64,000 nt of DNA, from positions 115,930 through 179,929 of the forward strand of contig NZ_JAKGAN010000007.1 in assembly GCF_023061135.1 (NCBI RefSeq), read 5' to 3'. The DNA is from Chromohalobacter sarecensis (lineage in GTDB: Bacteria; Pseudomonadota; Gammaproteobacteria; Pseudomonadales; Halomonadaceae). Below, piece by piece: positions 27,501 through 36,059 of the stretch (position 1 is its first letter; each line of letters begins with the position of its first letter). The notes under the pieces are model-generated. The model ran no database searches and was not told the DNA's origin. It worked only from the letters and a program-made list of their open reading frames with translations. Position numbers and translations under genes: made by a program.

Positions 27501-28592
27501 ATTGGCGTCGAGGTCGAGCGCCAGATCGGCCAGAGAGCCATCCAGCGTCAACGTCGCTCGCTGACCGGCCAACGGAGCACGTGCGATATGCGTTTCCAAA
27601 CTGCCGTGGAGGGGATAATCGCCGCTCAAAGTAGCCTGCAAGGCAAGTTCCGCTTCACCGTCATCGCTGCGCACGTGCAGCCGATGAATCGCAACGTCGC
27701 TGCCTTCGGTGGACAGCGACAGCGTGGCCCGCGCTAGATGGTAGGACGTTGCGCCACGCAACTGGAAGTCGTCGATCACCAGGCTCGGGGCGCGGATGTC
27801 GAGCGGCAAGTCGATCTCGGGTAATTCAAGGCGGTGTGCGGAATCGGTATCGGATGTCTGACTATCAGCCGCAGGCACTTCTTTGGTCTCAGATGACTTA
27901 TCGGTCGCGGATTCCTCGGCAGCATGACTCTCGACTGCCTGTGAAGCGGCATCGATAGTTGCTGCAGGCATCGCCGGCGATGCCATTCCTTGGGTCAGGC
28001 GCTGTCCCTCGCTCATCGGCAGGTAGAGTTGAGTTCCCTCCAAGCGTGTGGGCAGTAATGTAAGGTCGTTGCCGGAGACGCGCGCCCCGCTGGTGAAGTC
28101 ATCCCATTGCAGTTGCGTGCCATCGGCCAGATCGACGCGTACGTCCTCGAGCCCGAGGGCGCGTATCTCGATGGGGAACGGGAACCACAGCGCGGGCATC
28201 CCACCGCCGGAGGAGGCGTCGGCCTGGGCGTCATCGCTGGACTCGCCAGGTGACAAGGCAATGTGCGCGCCCTTGACTTGCAGTCCCTGGAGACAGAGTT
28301 TGCCGTCCAGCAGACAATCGTCGGCCCAGCTTAGATGCAAGCGCTCGACATCGAGGGTGAGAGTGCCGATATCGAGGTGCAGGCCGCGTAACGTCAGCGT
28401 GTCCAGCGGCGCGCCTTCCACCTCCTCGACCTCGTACCAGCCGCGTGACTGACCTTGGTCGGCCAGCCACGCGGTTCCCCAGGGCGACAACGCCCCCCCG
28501 AGCAACAACAACACCAGTCCCAAGAGCCACAGTGGTATGTAAATCAGTGCACGGATCAGAATTCCGGTCCGATGGCGAAATGCAGACGCCAC
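24552..28592 (-). CDS. tamB: Translocation and assembly module subunit TamB
   Basis: Inner-membrane-anchored, periplasm-spanning AsmA-like protein that works with TamA in outer-membrane protein and lipid traffic. 1346 residues. One N-terminal membrane helix (about 13-38), a very long beta-rich region built of repeated 'DL-x-LD/EAN' stretches, an Ala/Glu/Ser-rich linker (about 220-250), and the C-terminal DUF490/TamB domain ending in a barrel-like LRYRLIQNLYLEAVSG. Starts with GTG at 28592, preceded by a strong GAGGAGG; it overlaps the tamA stop by 37 bp. Confidence 0.94.
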   Translation of the reverse strand: MASAFRHRTGILIRALIYIPLWLLGLVLLLLGGALSPWGTAWLADQGQSRGWYEVEEVEGAPLDTLTLRGLHLDIGTLTLDVERLHLSWADDCLLDGKLCLQGLQVKGAHIALSPGESSDDAQADASSGGGMPALWFPFPIEIRALGLEDVRVDLADGTQLQWDDFTSGARVSGNDLTLLPTRLEGTQLYLPMSEGQRLTQGMASPAMPAATIDAASQAVESHAAEESATDKSSETKEVPAADSQTSDTDSAHRLELPEIDLPLDIRAPSLVIDDFQLRGATSYHLARATLSLSTEGSDVAIHRLHVRSDDGEAELALQATLSGDYPLHGSLETHIARAPLAGQRATLTLDGSLADLALDLDANGPVTATLKGQVDALAPTLPFDLSLEANDITWPLAGALTAPELAAQSRLDTAALSASQRVGAGKAAYRLDTLHLDADGSLEDYRVALDLAARGDGLPKSRLTLEGRGDTSHFAWAPLTLEAEGGTLTGRGQVDWASALSVESELQLDKLPVGAFTEAVDGTLNGEARVGFDMQPQGWRLRIPQLAIDGTLQDRALRLNAKFSGNSQMQWAIDQLDLRQGDNRITAEGNIGQRLNLRSRIEAPQLATLWPGLGGALQGDLDAQGSLESPRLDLDMTGEALRYQTQQLESLSLKAHSEGIDDPRVKADVSIEGLEAGGQHVDALSLALAGRLSQHTLELDAQLGSGLPLSQASLTLDGQYDADTQRYRGSLAPLELATEYGDIALDDALDFDADVAAQRVTLSPFCLVRQQGGAACLVDQARLSADAGDASLALRDVPMDLLADKLPSGWHVDGETQGEANLSWQQAGQQWHAEGQIDSQLDVTGEDARGNPWELPDSRLAATFDATPSRADTRLTLDQGDTGQLALSLGIDDPLGEAALEGRLQVDDVAFAPYRALVEGLSNLEGSLAGDVTFAGTLRQPDLNGELTAEGVKARGAAIPVAIRDARLGIDFAGQRADIEGFVAGEKGQLNLDGEADWQDPAAWQARLGIEGQEDPLEVSLPDFGRLRVAPDLRVDANPDRLRVRGDVDVPWARLEVGKIPPSAVAPSSDEVIITREEDAAQQEAEASGEQGEATAQALSDAGMALDISVMLHLGPDMSLEAYGLESQLEGQLEVRQGSGPVQLFGNVNLVDGSYTAFGQDLIIRQGQILFSGPASQPRLQFEAIRNPDTIEDDVTAGLRVTGRAENPQLSIFSEPAMSESRALSYLLRGRAPGDGGGDGALTSALIGLSLSQSGRAVGQLGQAFGVDDLSLDTSGSGEDSQVVVSGYVFDDLKVGYGVGIFSPIAELTLRYRLIQNLYLEAVSGAAQALDLIYTFNLGRSSASP

Positions 28593-30388
28593 GCGTCCTC
28601 CTCATTATCGAAAGGATGGGCGATATCGAAACGTACGGGGCCCACGGGGGAAATCCATCGCACACCGATACCCGCACCGGTCTTGAGTTCCTCGGGCCAC
28701 CATTCATCGAAGGCATTGCCGGTATCGATGAACGTTGCTCCCCACCAGTTTCCGGTGACCCGGCGCTGGTACTCGGCGCTGGCGGTCAACATGTGCTGGC
28801 CACCGAGCAGTTCGCCGTCGTCGTTCTCCGGCGACAGACTCTCGTAGCTGTAGCCGCGCACGCTTTGATCGCCCCCGGCGAAGAAGCGTAGCGAAGGAGG
28901 AATCTTGTCGAAGGTGTCGGTGGCCATGGCACCCCCGCCGATGCGGCCGACGAAGCGGTTGTCCTGTCCCAGTGTACGAATCCATTGCGAATCGAACGTG
29001 GTGCGCAAGAAGCGCGCGTCCGACCCCCACTTGGGATCGGAGACCTCCAACGCCAGCCGTTGTCGATCACCCCACATGGGGAAATTGGGCTGCCGCGTGC
29101 GGGTACGGGTCCAACTGATGCCAGGATAAAGCAGCAGGACTTGTTCGTCCTGATCCGCCTGGGTGAAATCCTCGTATGTGGTACGAAAATAGAGTTCCTG
29201 CACCCAGTCGTTGTCGAACTCCCAGCGTCGCGCCAGCTCGACCGAACTCTCCATGCTTTGCGTGTCTTCGTTATCGAGCTTGCGCAGACCATAGCCGAGG
29301 CGGTAGCTATCGCGTAGCGGGTCCGCCAGCGGCATCAGATACTCACCGTCGAAGCGTTGCTCGGGACCCGAGAGATACAAGGCATTCGACAGGCTGTGGC
29401 CGCGATCATTAAGCCACGGCATATCCCAACTGAATTGAACGCGTGGCCCCACATCGGTGGCGTAGCCGATCCCGGTTTCGAACTGGTGGCGGTCGGCGGG
29501 AATCACATCGACGTCGACAGGCACGTCGGTACGCTGCTGGCCATGGAGTTGGCGCACGGCGGCAAGCCCTGGACCACTCGTCAAAGGAGGTCTACGCCCG
29601 GTGGCCTCTTGCCACCATCGCCCATTATTCGCGCCACCTCCGCCACTATCGAGACGTGGGCGCACGGCAATGCCGCGAAACCAGTCGGTTTCTCCCAGAC
29701 GCTGGTTGTACTCGGCCAGTTGCCCGGCCAGATAAGGATCGCCGTCCTCAAACGGCAGCATGCGGCGCAGGCGGTCTTCTTCGATCTGGCTCCCCGAGAA
29801 ACGGATGTTGCCGAAATGGTACCGTGGCCCGCTGTTCATCCTCAGGAAAATACGCGCACTGGCTTCCCAGGGACGGACCTCCATTCGACGTTGGGTAAAG
29901 CCGGCATCGAAATAGCCGCGTTCGAGCGCCAATGTGGAAAAGCGGCTTTTGGCACTTTCGTAACGGTCATGACGTAGTGCATCGCCTTCCTTGAGAGCGA
30001 CTTGATCGAGCGCGTTCTGGAAGGCGCGATCCTTGTCAGCCTCGCCGTCGATACCCACGTCGAGCTGGGTGATATGTGTCTGTGGGCCGGGGTCGATGGT
30101 AACGACGGCATCGGCATCGAACGTTCCCTTGGGGTACGCCGTTTCGATCTGGGGCGAGTAATAACCGAAGGCACGCAGTGCCCGCTGGGTGCGATCGCGG
30201 ACTTCGCTATCCAGACGTTCCTCGCTGATGTTCTGGGTATCGACCGGGCGCAGGAAGGTGACAACATTCTCGGCAGCGGGGCCTTCGAGCCCCTCAACGG
30301 ACGCATCCAGCGCATAGGCGCCGGACGTGACGATACTCAATGCCGCTCCCCACAGGAGGCGCCTTGTCATGGAGTGGGGCATCGGCAT
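28556..30388 (-). CDS. tamA: Translocation and assembly module subunit TamA
   Basis: Omp85-family outer-membrane protein. 610 residues. Signal peptide (about 7-26, ending SGAYA), three POTRA domains (about 28-270), and a 16-strand barrel with the conserved RGYSYESLSP (L6 VRGY/F motif) and a C-terminal aromatic, GPEF. A second in-frame ATG at 30370 may be the true start. Upstream of and overlapping tamB in the usual order. Confidence 0.95.
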   Translation of the reverse strand: MPMPHSMTRRLLWGAALSIVTSGAYALDASVEGLEGPAAENVVTFLRPVDTQNISEERLDSEVRDRTQRALRAFGYYSPQIETAYPKGTFDADAVVTIDPGPQTHITQLDVGIDGEADKDRAFQNALDQVALKEGDALRHDRYESAKSRFSTLALERGYFDAGFTQRRMEVRPWEASARIFLRMNSGPRYHFGNIRFSGSQIEEDRLRRMLPFEDGDPYLAGQLAEYNQRLGETDWFRGIAVRPRLDSGGGGANNGRWWQEATGRRPPLTSGPGLAAVRQLHGQQRTDVPVDVDVIPADRHQFETGIGYATDVGPRVQFSWDMPWLNDRGHSLSNALYLSGPEQRFDGEYLMPLADPLRDSYRLGYGLRKLDNEDTQSMESSVELARRWEFDNDWVQELYFRTTYEDFTQADQDEQVLLLYPGISWTRTRTRQPNFPMWGDRQRLALEVSDPKWGSDARFLRTTFDSQWIRTLGQDNRFVGRIGGGAMATDTFDKIPPSLRFFAGGDQSVRGYSYESLSPENDDGELLGGQHMLTASAEYQRRVTGNWWGATFIDTGNAFDEWWPEELKTGAGIGVRWISPVGPVRFDIAHPFDNEEDAWRLHFAIGPEF

Positions 30389-30517
30389 CAGCCTCCCCGA
30401 TGCTGCTGATCGACAACGTTCACCCGTGGCGAGGCGATAATCCTCGCGCGTTGATCTCGGCTGATTTCCAATGACTCAATCCTTGTCGTGAGATCGCGTG
30501 ATTAGTCGAGGACGGCA

Positions 30518-31339
30518 TTACTGAGAAGCGGAAAGCGCTTCCACATTGGCATTGAGAGCCAATTGTCCCTGGCGAAGTTCCCTTAGATCGTCCTGAACGG
30601 CTGCGACCTCATCGGCGACCTCATCATGATCGCCGGAGAGTGACGCGAGACGCGCGCTCAGATCGTCGAGGTTCTCTTGCAGGTCGTCAAGCGTTGCGCC
30701 ACGGGCCTGACGTGCATCGGCCAGTTCCTCAAGACGCTGTGACAAAGCCTCGATCCCATCGCCCTGCTCTTCCTGGCCCGAGGAAAGAGACTCCAAGCGT
30801 GACGACAAGGTGGCGCGTGCATCCTCTCCAGTGCTTTCCAGGGCCTTGAGCGAGGATTGCTGGGCGGCAATGAGAGCTTGCTGGGTCTCTTGCGTCTCAC
30901 GCAACCTCTCCAGGGCATTGCCCGAACCTGTGCTTTCTTCCAGCTCGCTAACCTTGGTTTCCAGGTTGCCTATCACCGCGCGGGAAGCGCCCAGTTCAGA
31001 TCGCAGCCGGTCCAGTTCATTGCGCAAGCTGTCGCCGGAGGCATCCAACGAGCTGCCTGTGGCGTCTAGGCGGTCGGTCAAGGTGTTTTGACGTGCTTCA
31101 AGGTTGGAAAACCGCGCCTGCCAGGCTTGGCGCTCTTGCCAGTAAAATCCTGTGATTCCCGCCAAGGCGACGATGAGGAGCAGCGTCAGGCACCATAATG
31201 GCCAGACGCGCGAACGACGACGTCGCGTGCCGCTGCTGCGACGCTGTGGACGGCTGTCGAGGCGTTCCTCGGCGATGGGGTCGTCGCGCTCGGGCACGAT
31301 ACGCGGCTCCTGACGTGTTCCTTCAGGTCGTTCAGACAT
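30518..31339 (-). CDS. Single-pass membrane protein with periplasmic coiled coil, unknown function
   Basis: 273 residues. A cytosolic Arg/Pro/Glu-rich tail (1-45) with a run of arginines before one membrane helix (about 46-67), then an almost unbroken coiled coil of Leu/Glu/Ser/Asp heptads to the C-terminus. Positive residues before the helix predict the coil to be outside the cytosol. No enzymatic motif. The layout resembles HemX-type or other envelope tether proteins, but I do not recognise a named family. Divergent from sodB and just upstream of tamA in the same direction (129-bp gap). Confidence 0.75.
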   Translation of the reverse strand: MSERPEGTRQEPRIVPERDDPIAEERLDSRPQRRSSGTRRRRSRVWPLWCLTLLLIVALAGITGFYWQERQAWQARFSNLEARQNTLTDRLDATGSSLDASGDSLRNELDRLRSELGASRAVIGNLETKVSELEESTGSGNALERLRETQETQQALIAAQQSSLKALESTGEDARATLSSRLESLSSGQEEQGDGIEALSQRLEELADARQARGATLDDLQENLDDLSARLASLSGDHDEVADEVAAVQDDLRELRQGQLALNANVEALSASQ

Positions 31340-31496
31340 GCTCGGCTCTCGTCTCGGCTACGTTATTAATCAATACCCTGGCGCATCCACGAGTGTGGTG
31401 AAATGGGCGCTTACCGGGGCCGGTGCTAGGATACCGGGCGTCGTTGAGGACGCAGATGCTTGGTATTGTAAGGTTTTTAAGCAAAAGGAGAACACC

Positions 31497-32078
31497 ATGG
31501 CATTTGAACTGCCCGCCCTACCGTATGAGAAAAACGCGCTCGAACCGTATATCTCCGCCGAAACCCTGGAGTATCACTACGGCAAGCACCATCAAGCCTA
31601 CGTGAACAAGCTCAACGAGTTGACCCAGGGTACCGCCGACGACGACAAGTCACTCGAAGAGATCATGCAATCGGCTTCCGGCGTCATGTTCAATCAGGCC
31701 GCCCAGGTATGGAACCATACTTTCTACTGGCACTGTCTCTCCCCACAGGGTGGCGGCGAACCCAAGGGCGCGTTGGGCGATGCGATCAAAGCGACCTTCG
31801 GTTCCTTCGAGCAGTTCAAGGAAACGTTCAATGCCCAAGCGGCGGGTAATTTCGGCTCCGGCTGGACCTGGCTGATCAAGACCGCCGATGGTGGCGTGAC
31901 CATCAGCAACACTGATGATGCCGACTGCCCTATCGCGCACGGTCAGACGCCGCTGATGACCATCGATGTCTGGGAGCATGCCTACTACATCGATTATCGC
32001 AATGCCCGGCCCAAATACCTGGATGCCGTGTGGAATGTCATCAACTGGGACTTCATCGCCCAGAACTTCAACGGCTGA
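31497..32078 (+). CDS. sodB: Superoxide dismutase [Fe] SodB
   Basis: Cytosolic superoxide dismutase. 193 residues. Metal ligands in HYGKHHQAYV, NHTFYWHCL, and DVWEHAYYIDY; FNAQAAGNFGSGWTWL and WHCLSPQGGGEP are Fe-type signatures. The start at 31497 has AAAGGAG 5-6 bases upstream; an open frame before it is not coding. Extended -10-like TGCTAGGAT (31424-31432) and TGGTATTGT lie upstream, but I see no good -35. Followed by a hairpin terminator. Confidence 0.97.
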   Translation: MAFELPALPYEKNALEPYISAETLEYHYGKHHQAYVNKLNELTQGTADDDKSLEEIMQSASGVMFNQAAQVWNHTFYWHCLSPQGGGEPKGALGDAIKATFGSFEQFKETFNAQAAGNFGSGWTWLIKTADGGVTISNTDDADCPIAHGQTPLMTIDVWEHAYYIDYRNARPKYLDAVWNVINWDFIAQNFNG

Positions 32079-32101
32079 TCGTCCGTCGAGATAAGCACTG
32101 A

Positions 32102-32127
32102 GCACGCCCCGTTTCGACGGGGCGTGC
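32102..32127 (+). terminator. Terminator between sodB and the UDP-glucose dehydrogenase relative
   Basis: Perfect 10-bp GC-rich stem (GCACGCCCCG at 32102-32111, CGGGGCGTGC at 32118-32127). The T tail is weak on both strands. Located between convergent genes, it may serve both. Confidence 0.65.
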
Positions 32128-32132
32128 GTCAT

Positions 32133-33425
32133 TCAGGCATTCGCAGGGTCCGCTCGTCGGCCGATACCGCGATAGATCAAACCGCGTGCCGCGACATAAT
32201 CGGGATCGAAGATATTGCGGCCATCGAGGATCAACGGCGTGGCCATGAGCTCACTTAGACGACGCCAATTGGGATTCCAATAGCATTTCCACTCGGTGAC
32301 CAGCATCAGGGCATCCGCGCCCTCGCAAGCGGCGTAAAAATCGCCGTCGCAAAAGCGCACGCGAGGATGATCCCCGTAAAGGTCACGCAGTGCCGGCAAC
32401 GCCTCGGGATCGTGAATGCTGACATGGACGCCCTGTGCCAGCAGCGCCTCGAGCAAGGTCAGCACCGGCGCCTGGTCGATGCGGGTGGTGCCGGGCTTGA
32501 ATGCCGCTCCCCAGATCGCCACGCGCCGCTTGAAAAGCTGGCCATGGAAGTGGTGCCAGAATTTGCGAAACAGTGTCTCTTTTTTCTGCTCGTTGATGTC
32601 GAGGACATGCTCGAGCAGCAGCGATTCGCGACCGGAAGCATGCTGGACGTCGGCCAGCCGCATGAGGTCGCGCGAGAAGCTGGGACCGCCAAAGCCACAA
32701 CCGGGATACAGATATTCGAACCCGATGCGGCTGTCGGCGCCCATGCCCAGGCGGACGTGTTCGACATCGACATCCAACGAGTCGGCCAGACCCGCTAATT
32801 CATTCATGTAGCTGATGCGTGTTGCCAACATGCCGATGATTGCCAGCTTGGAGAGCTCTGCAGCGCGGCGTGGCATGAGCTGGAAGACGTCCTGACGGCG
32901 GTTGAACGCACGTAGCAGCTCACGTACCTGAGCGGTGGCCTGGCTATCTTCGCTGCCCAGCAACCAGCGTGCCGGACGAGTGAAGGTCTCCCAGGCACGG
33001 CCTTCTTCCAGCATATCTGGCAAGGCGACGGCTGACTGGTCGGCGTGCCCTAGCAGGGCCTCGAGGCGTTCGGTGTGGCCGACCGGGAACGTCGAATTAT
33101 TGACGATTACCAGCGGGCTGCTTTGTGCAGCGGGAATATCGGCCACATAGGCTTCGGCGGCCTCGCGCTGATCCGGAGCCAGCGCCAGCCAATGAATCTC
33201 GACCTCTTCCCGCGTGGGCGTATCGGTCAGGCGCAGCAAGCCCGAGCGACACCCCGCATCGATCTGGGATTTGAGTCCCGGTTCGCGAAGCAGCCATTCG
33301 GCATGTTCCAGACGTTGCCAAGGCACCTCGGGATGCGGGCACCAGTCAACCTGGTGCCCCACCGAGGAAAGCGCTGCCGCCGCCACGGCCGCCGATAGCT
33401 CGCTTCCATACACGTTCACGCGCAT
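32133..33425 (-). CDS. UDP-glucose/GDP-mannose dehydrogenase family protein lacking the catalytic Cys
   Basis: 430 residues with the three-domain family layout. Two motifs are unusual. The NAD-binding loop reads VYGSELSAAVAAA rather than a GxGxxG motif, and the active-site motif is GFGGPSFSRD instead of the usual GFGGSCFPKD, so Ser249 sits where the catalytic cysteine should be. The conserved lysine (AELSKLA, Lys193), the helix NEL and the C-terminal domain (WGAAFKPGTTRIDQAPV) are kept. It follows galU by 4 bp, so the pair is surely one operon for UDP-glucose use. It may be a slow or altered-specificity dehydrogenase, or a regulatory or structural homologue. Start at 33425 chosen after the galU stop. 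Confidence 0.8.
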   Translation of the reverse strand: MRVNVYGSELSAAVAAAALSSVGHQVDWCPHPEVPWQRLEHAEWLLREPGLKSQIDAGCRSGLLRLTDTPTREEVEIHWLALAPDQREAAEAYVADIPAAQSSPLVIVNNSTFPVGHTERLEALLGHADQSAVALPDMLEEGRAWETFTRPARWLLGSEDSQATAQVRELLRAFNRRQDVFQLMPRRAAELSKLAIIGMLATRISYMNELAGLADSLDVDVEHVRLGMGADSRIGFEYLYPGCGFGGPSFSRDLMRLADVQHASGRESLLLEHVLDINEQKKETLFRKFWHHFHGQLFKRRVAIWGAAFKPGTTRIDQAPVLTLLEALLAQGVHVSIHDPEALPALRDLYGDHPRVRFCDGDFYAACEGADALMLVTEWKCYWNPNWRRLSELMATPLILDGRNIFDPDYVAARGLIYRGIGRRADPANA

Positions 33426-33429
33426 GGCA

Positions 33430-34317
33430 TCAGCCCTCGTTTGCGTAACGACCCAACAGGGAGCGGAATCCTTCGCCATACTGGGGATGGCGCTTGGCGA
33501 GTGCCAGCGTGGCTTCCAGATAGCCTAGTTGGTGCCCGCAGTCGTAGGTATTGCCACGCATGCGATAGGCCTCGGCGCCCTGCTGCTGGCGCAGGGTTTC
33601 CAGGGCGTCGGTGAGCTGGATCTCATTCCCCGCGCCGGGCTTGGTGTCGGCGATCAGCGGGAAGATAGCAGCCGGCAGCAAATAACGCCCGATCACCGCC
33701 AGGCTCGAAGGCGCCTCCTCCACCTTGGGTTTTTCGACCATGCCGGTCAACGGTGCGCTATCGCCGGGGCTCGGTACTTCGCCCTCGAGTGCCACGATCC
33801 CATACTTGTGGGTCATCTCTTGCGGCACGTTTTCGACCATGATCTGTGCCTGGCCGCTCTTGCCGTAAGCCTCGATCATGCCCGCCAGGTCGTTCTGCGC
33901 CAGATCGCCGGCATCTACCAGCACATCGGGCAGCAGCACGGCAAACGGATCGTCGCCAATCACTGACTGTGCACACAGCACGGCGTGCCCCAGTCCCAAT
34001 GCGACCGGCTGGCGCACGGCAATGATGCTTACGTCCTCGGGCACGATGTTGCGGACTTCCGCGAGCAGTTCATCCTTGCCCTTGGCTTCGAGCATCGCCT
34101 CGAGCTCGAAGTTCTTGTCGAAGTGGTTCTCGATAGCGCTCTTGCTGGAGTGCGTCACCAGCACGATTTCCTTGATGCCGGCGGCCACCGCCTCTTCGAC
34201 GACGTATTGAATGACCGGCTTGTCGACAATGGTGATCATTTCCTTGGGAATGGCCTTGGAGGCTGGCAGGCAACGGGTGCCGAGTCCAGCGACGGGGAGT
34301 ACGGCCTTCTTGATCAT
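33430..34317 (-). CDS. galU: UTP--glucose-1-phosphate uridylyltransferase GalU
   Basis: Makes UDP-glucose for envelope polysaccharides and trehalose-type compounds. 295 residues. Nucleotide-binding N-terminus AVLPVAGLGTRCLPASKAIPKEM, then VIQYVVEEAVAAGIKEIVLVTH, LPDVLVD, and VEKPKVEEAPS. First gene of an operon with the dehydrogenase relative. Confidence 0.96.
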   Translation of the reverse strand: MIKKAVLPVAGLGTRCLPASKAIPKEMITIVDKPVIQYVVEEAVAAGIKEIVLVTHSSKSAIENHFDKNFELEAMLEAKGKDELLAEVRNIVPEDVSIIAVRQPVALGLGHAVLCAQSVIGDDPFAVLLPDVLVDAGDLAQNDLAGMIEAYGKSGQAQIMVENVPQEMTHKYGIVALEGEVPSPGDSAPLTGMVEKPKVEEAPSSLAVIGRYLLPAAIFPLIADTKPGAGNEIQLTDALETLRQQQGAEAYRMRGNTYDCGHQLGYLEATLALAKRHPQYGEGFRSLLGRYANEG

Positions 34318-34606
34318 GAGGAGTCCTTCCTTAGCGTTCTAGGGTCGAGTGTCGGCAGTATGCCATAGTGAAAAGCGCGACGGCGCCACCGATTCGGCAT
34401 TCCTTTGATGGTATTCAGACAAAGAGGTTCGCACTGTCTTGCATTGTCGAGGTTGGCAGATTGGCAGAATGCGCCCCTCAACATCCACGCGTAACATTGT
34501 AGAATGTGCTTTATTGGCGTGCCGGCACATGACGCCCCATACAGACATTAGATTTCGAAACGAATGCTGCGGCATCGGTTCGATCATTTCTCCAAGAGGA
34601 AGCCCC
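34318..34606. other. galU/ubiG divergent intergenic region
   Basis: 289 bp holding promoters for galU and ubiG. I could not assign confident hexamers; TAGAAT within CATTGTAGAATG, about 100 bp before ubiG, is a possible -10. No RNA gene or repeat seen. Confidence 0.5.
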
Positions 34607-35344
34607 ATGAGCGAGACGTTCGGTAACAACGTGGATCACGCCGAGATCGCCAAGTTCGAAGCGCTTGCCAGCCGCTGGTGGGATCCTGAAAGCGAGTTCA
34701 AACCGCTGCATGAGATTAACCCGCTGCGTCTGAACTTTATCGATGAGCAGGCCAATCTGGCAGGCAAAGCCGCCATCGATGTGGGTTGTGGCGGCGGTAT
34801 CCTCAGCGAGGCGATGGCCCATCGCGGCGCTCGGGTCACAGGTATCGACATGGGAGAAGCGCCGCTCGCCGTTGCGCGGCTGCATCAGCAGGACAGCGAG
34901 GTAGAGGTCGACTACCGCCAGATCAGCGCCGAAGAAATGGCGGCCCAGCATCCCGGTGAGTTCGATGTCGTCACCTGCCTGGAAATGCTCGAGCATGTCC
35001 CCGATCCGGCGGCAATCGTGCGTGCGTGCGCGACCCTGGTCAAACCCGGCGGCCACTTGTTCTTCTCGACCATCAATCGCAACCCCAAGGCGTACATGTT
35101 CGCCATTCTGGGGGCCGAGTATGTCTTGCAGCTGTTGCCTCGCGGTACGCACACCTACGATAAGTTCATTCGCCCGGCAGAGTTATCCGCTTGGTGCCGC
35201 GACGCCGGATTACGCGTGCGTCGGCAAACCGGACTGACCTACAACCCCGTGACCAAGCGCTATCGCCTGGTGGCCAACGACGTGTCCGTGAATTATATGA
35301 TGCATTGCACACCGGAATGGACAGGCCCGGGAGAGGCGCAATGA
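34607..35344 (+). CDS. ubiG: Ubiquinone biosynthesis O-methyltransferase UbiG
   Basis: SAM-dependent methyltransferase acting twice in ubiquinone synthesis (2-polyprenyl-6-hydroxyphenol and demethylubiquinol). 245 residues. Starts [29 protein letters not shown] loop [15 protein letters not shown] and [27 protein letters not shown]. Start at 34607 has AAGAGGA upstream; the open frame 56 codons earlier is noise. Overlaps mupP by ATGA, as in Pseudomonas. Confidence 0.96.
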   Translation: MSETFGNNVDHAEIAKFEALASRWWDPESEFKPLHEINPLRLNFIDEQANLAGKAAIDVGCGGGILSEAMAHRGARVTGIDMGEAPLAVARLHQQDSEVEVDYRQISAEEMAAQHPGEFDVVTCLEMLEHVPDPAAIVRACATLVKPGGHLFFSTINRNPKAYMFAILGAEYVLQLLPRGTHTYDKFIRPAELSAWCRDAGLRVRRQTGLTYNPVTKRYRLVANDVSVNYMMHCTPEWTGPGEAQ

Positions 35345-36033
35345 GCTACGCCACGCCGGCGGCGCTGCTTTTCGATCTCGACGGCACGCTCGTCGACACG
35401 GCGCCTGATCTGGCGCAAGCCACCAATGCCTTGCGAACCCATCACGGACTCGCGCCATTGCCTTATGAAACCATCCGCGCACAGGTCTCGAACGGCGGCA
35501 GCGCCCTGGTGGAGCTGGCGCTGGGATGGGCGCCTACGCATGCCGATCATGGCGAGGCCCGGCGTTTCCTCCTCGAGACCTACGGCCGTAACATCGCAGT
35601 GCATAGCCGCGTATTCCCCGGCCTGACGCCTCTGCTCGAAGCATGGGACCGAACCCAGCGCCCCTGGGGAATAGTGACGAACAAACCGCGCGCCTATGCC
35701 GCACCCTTGGTCGAAGCACTCGGTCTGACACATGGCGTATTGCTGGCTGCGGATGATCTGCCGCTCAAGAAACCCGACCCTGCGCCACTACTCGAGGCAG
35801 CGCGCCGTCTCGGCGTCGCGCCCGTCGATTGCTGGTACATCGGTGACCATCTACGTGACATGCAGGCGGCGCGCGCGGCGGGCATGCACGCTATCGCGGT
35901 ACGCTATGGCTACATTGGCGATGAAGAAACCCCCGATACGTGGCCGGTGGATCGTTGGTTCGAAACGCCGGAAAGCTTGACGCAGGCGCTTTGGCCAAGC
36001 GAAGACGGCATGCTGGCGGTGCCTTCCGACTGA
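35341..36033 (+). CDS. mupP: HAD phosphatase, N-acetylmuramate 6-phosphate phosphatase MupP (or phosphoglycolate phosphatase)
   Basis: 230 residues. HAD motif [14 protein letters not shown], motif II IVTNKP, motif III Lys in LKKPDPAPL, motif [11 protein letters not shown]. It overlaps ubiG by 4 bp, and in Pseudomonas the gene in this position is MupP, which removes phosphate from MurNAc-6-P in peptidoglycan recycling. Alternative: Gph-type phosphoglycolate phosphatase; the sequence alone does not separate them, context favours MupP. Confidence 0.85.
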   Translation: MSYATPAALLFDLDGTLVDTAPDLAQATNALRTHHGLAPLPYETIRAQVSNGGSALVELALGWAPTHADHGEARRFLLETYGRNIAVHSRVFPGLTPLLEAWDRTQRPWGIVTNKPRAYAAPLVEALGLTHGVLLAADDLPLKKPDPAPLLEAARRLGVAPVDCWYIGDHLRDMQAARAAGMHAIAVRYGYIGDEETPDTWPVDRWFETPESLTQALWPSEDGMLAVPSD

Positions 36034-36059
36034 CGACACCGCCTAGGCGGGAACCGACG

